A stretch of 64,000 nucleotides of DNA from contig JBBBDQ010000308.1 of NCBI GenBank assembly GCA_037127315.1, forward strand, positions 82,001 through 146,000, written 5' to 3'. The notes below the pieces were generated by a model. The model ran no database searches and was not told the origin of the DNA. It saw only the letters and a list, made by a program, of their open reading frames with translations. Both the position numbers and the translations under genes were made by a program. The DNA comes from Ascarosepion bandense (lineage: Eukaryota; Mollusca; Cephalopoda; Sepiida; Sepiidae). The first letter of the stretch is position 1. Each line of letters starts with the position of its first letter. Below, piece by piece: positions 63,930-64,000 of this stretch.

Positions 63930-64000
63930 AGATTTTTTTCAGTTGAAATGGCTCGATGTAATCGTAAGTTCTATGTTGATACTTTCATTTTTCGCACTTC
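63930..64000 (+). mobile_element. LINE-D fragment at window edge
   Basis: AATGGCTCGATGTAATCGTA and AGTTCTATGTTGATACTTTC match the start of the LINE-D C-terminal blocks at 2820 and 22075. It runs off the window. Confidence 0.45.

Overview
The window looks like intergenic DNA from a large, repeat-rich animal genome. A mollusc, most likely a cephalopod of the octopus type, fits best. The reasons are the dense (TA)n, (CA)n and (TATC)n microsatellites, the RTE and CR1/Jockey-type LINE remains, the many tRNA- and 5S-derived SINEs, and a SINE ending in ATGACTA followed by (TA)n. The host call rests on pattern recognition and was not checked by search. I found no intact host protein-coding gene, no rRNA array and no CRISPR. 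Nearly all long open frames are retroelement remains or translated simple repeats.

Labels used below are mine. LINE-T is a Tx1/L1-type element, RTE is a BovB-like RTE element, and LINE-C, LINE-D and LINE-E are three CR1/Jockey-superfamily families. SINE-A is a tRNA-headed SINE with a conserved core. SINE-5S is a 5S rRNA-tRNA double-headed SINE. SINE-B shares its tail with SINE-5S. SINE-O has the (TA)n tail. Element X is an unclassified interspersed element that carries its own microsatellites. R1 is a TIR element with TA target sites.

Layout. 1-3.2 kb: a LINE-T remnant (ORF1 and endonuclease), then LINE-D and SINE-A pieces. 3.6-4.5 kb: a 149-bp tandem array joined to a LINE-C 3' end. 5.5-7.2 kb: RTE fragments, one split by a SINE-A with an 11-bp target-site duplication. 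7.6-9.4 kb: a tandem array split by Element X. 10-11.5 kb: R1. 12.5-14 kb: a complete SINE-5S and a palindrome with two class II tRNA-like genes. 16-19.6 kb: a LINE-E split by SINE-B and a foldback element, then trimeric and dimeric SINE-A. 20-29 kb: RTE copies (one grown into a 44-bp minisatellite), more SINE-5S, and a dimeric SINE-A nested in RTE. 30-37.5 kb: LINE-C, an LTR candidate, another dimeric SINE-A, an 89-bp satellite and the best preserved RTE reverse transcriptase fragment. 38-40 kb: a 1-kb tetranucleotide satellite and a decayed 79-bp repeat. 40-52 kb: Element X copies, LINE-C and RTE debris, and a hammerhead-like motif near 44.1 kb. 52-56 kb: a second R1 inside a tandem array, itself holding an insertion and a minisatellite. 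57-64 kb: LINE-C with endonuclease and RT domains, a dimeric SINE-A, and a piggyBac-like MITE in an RTE copy.

The elements work as a layered community. The LINEs supply reverse transcriptase and the SINEs probably borrow it through shared tails. Nesting gives a relative order of insertion: RTE and LINE-E copies are older hosts, while SINE-A, Element X, LINE-C and the MITE are younger guests in several places.
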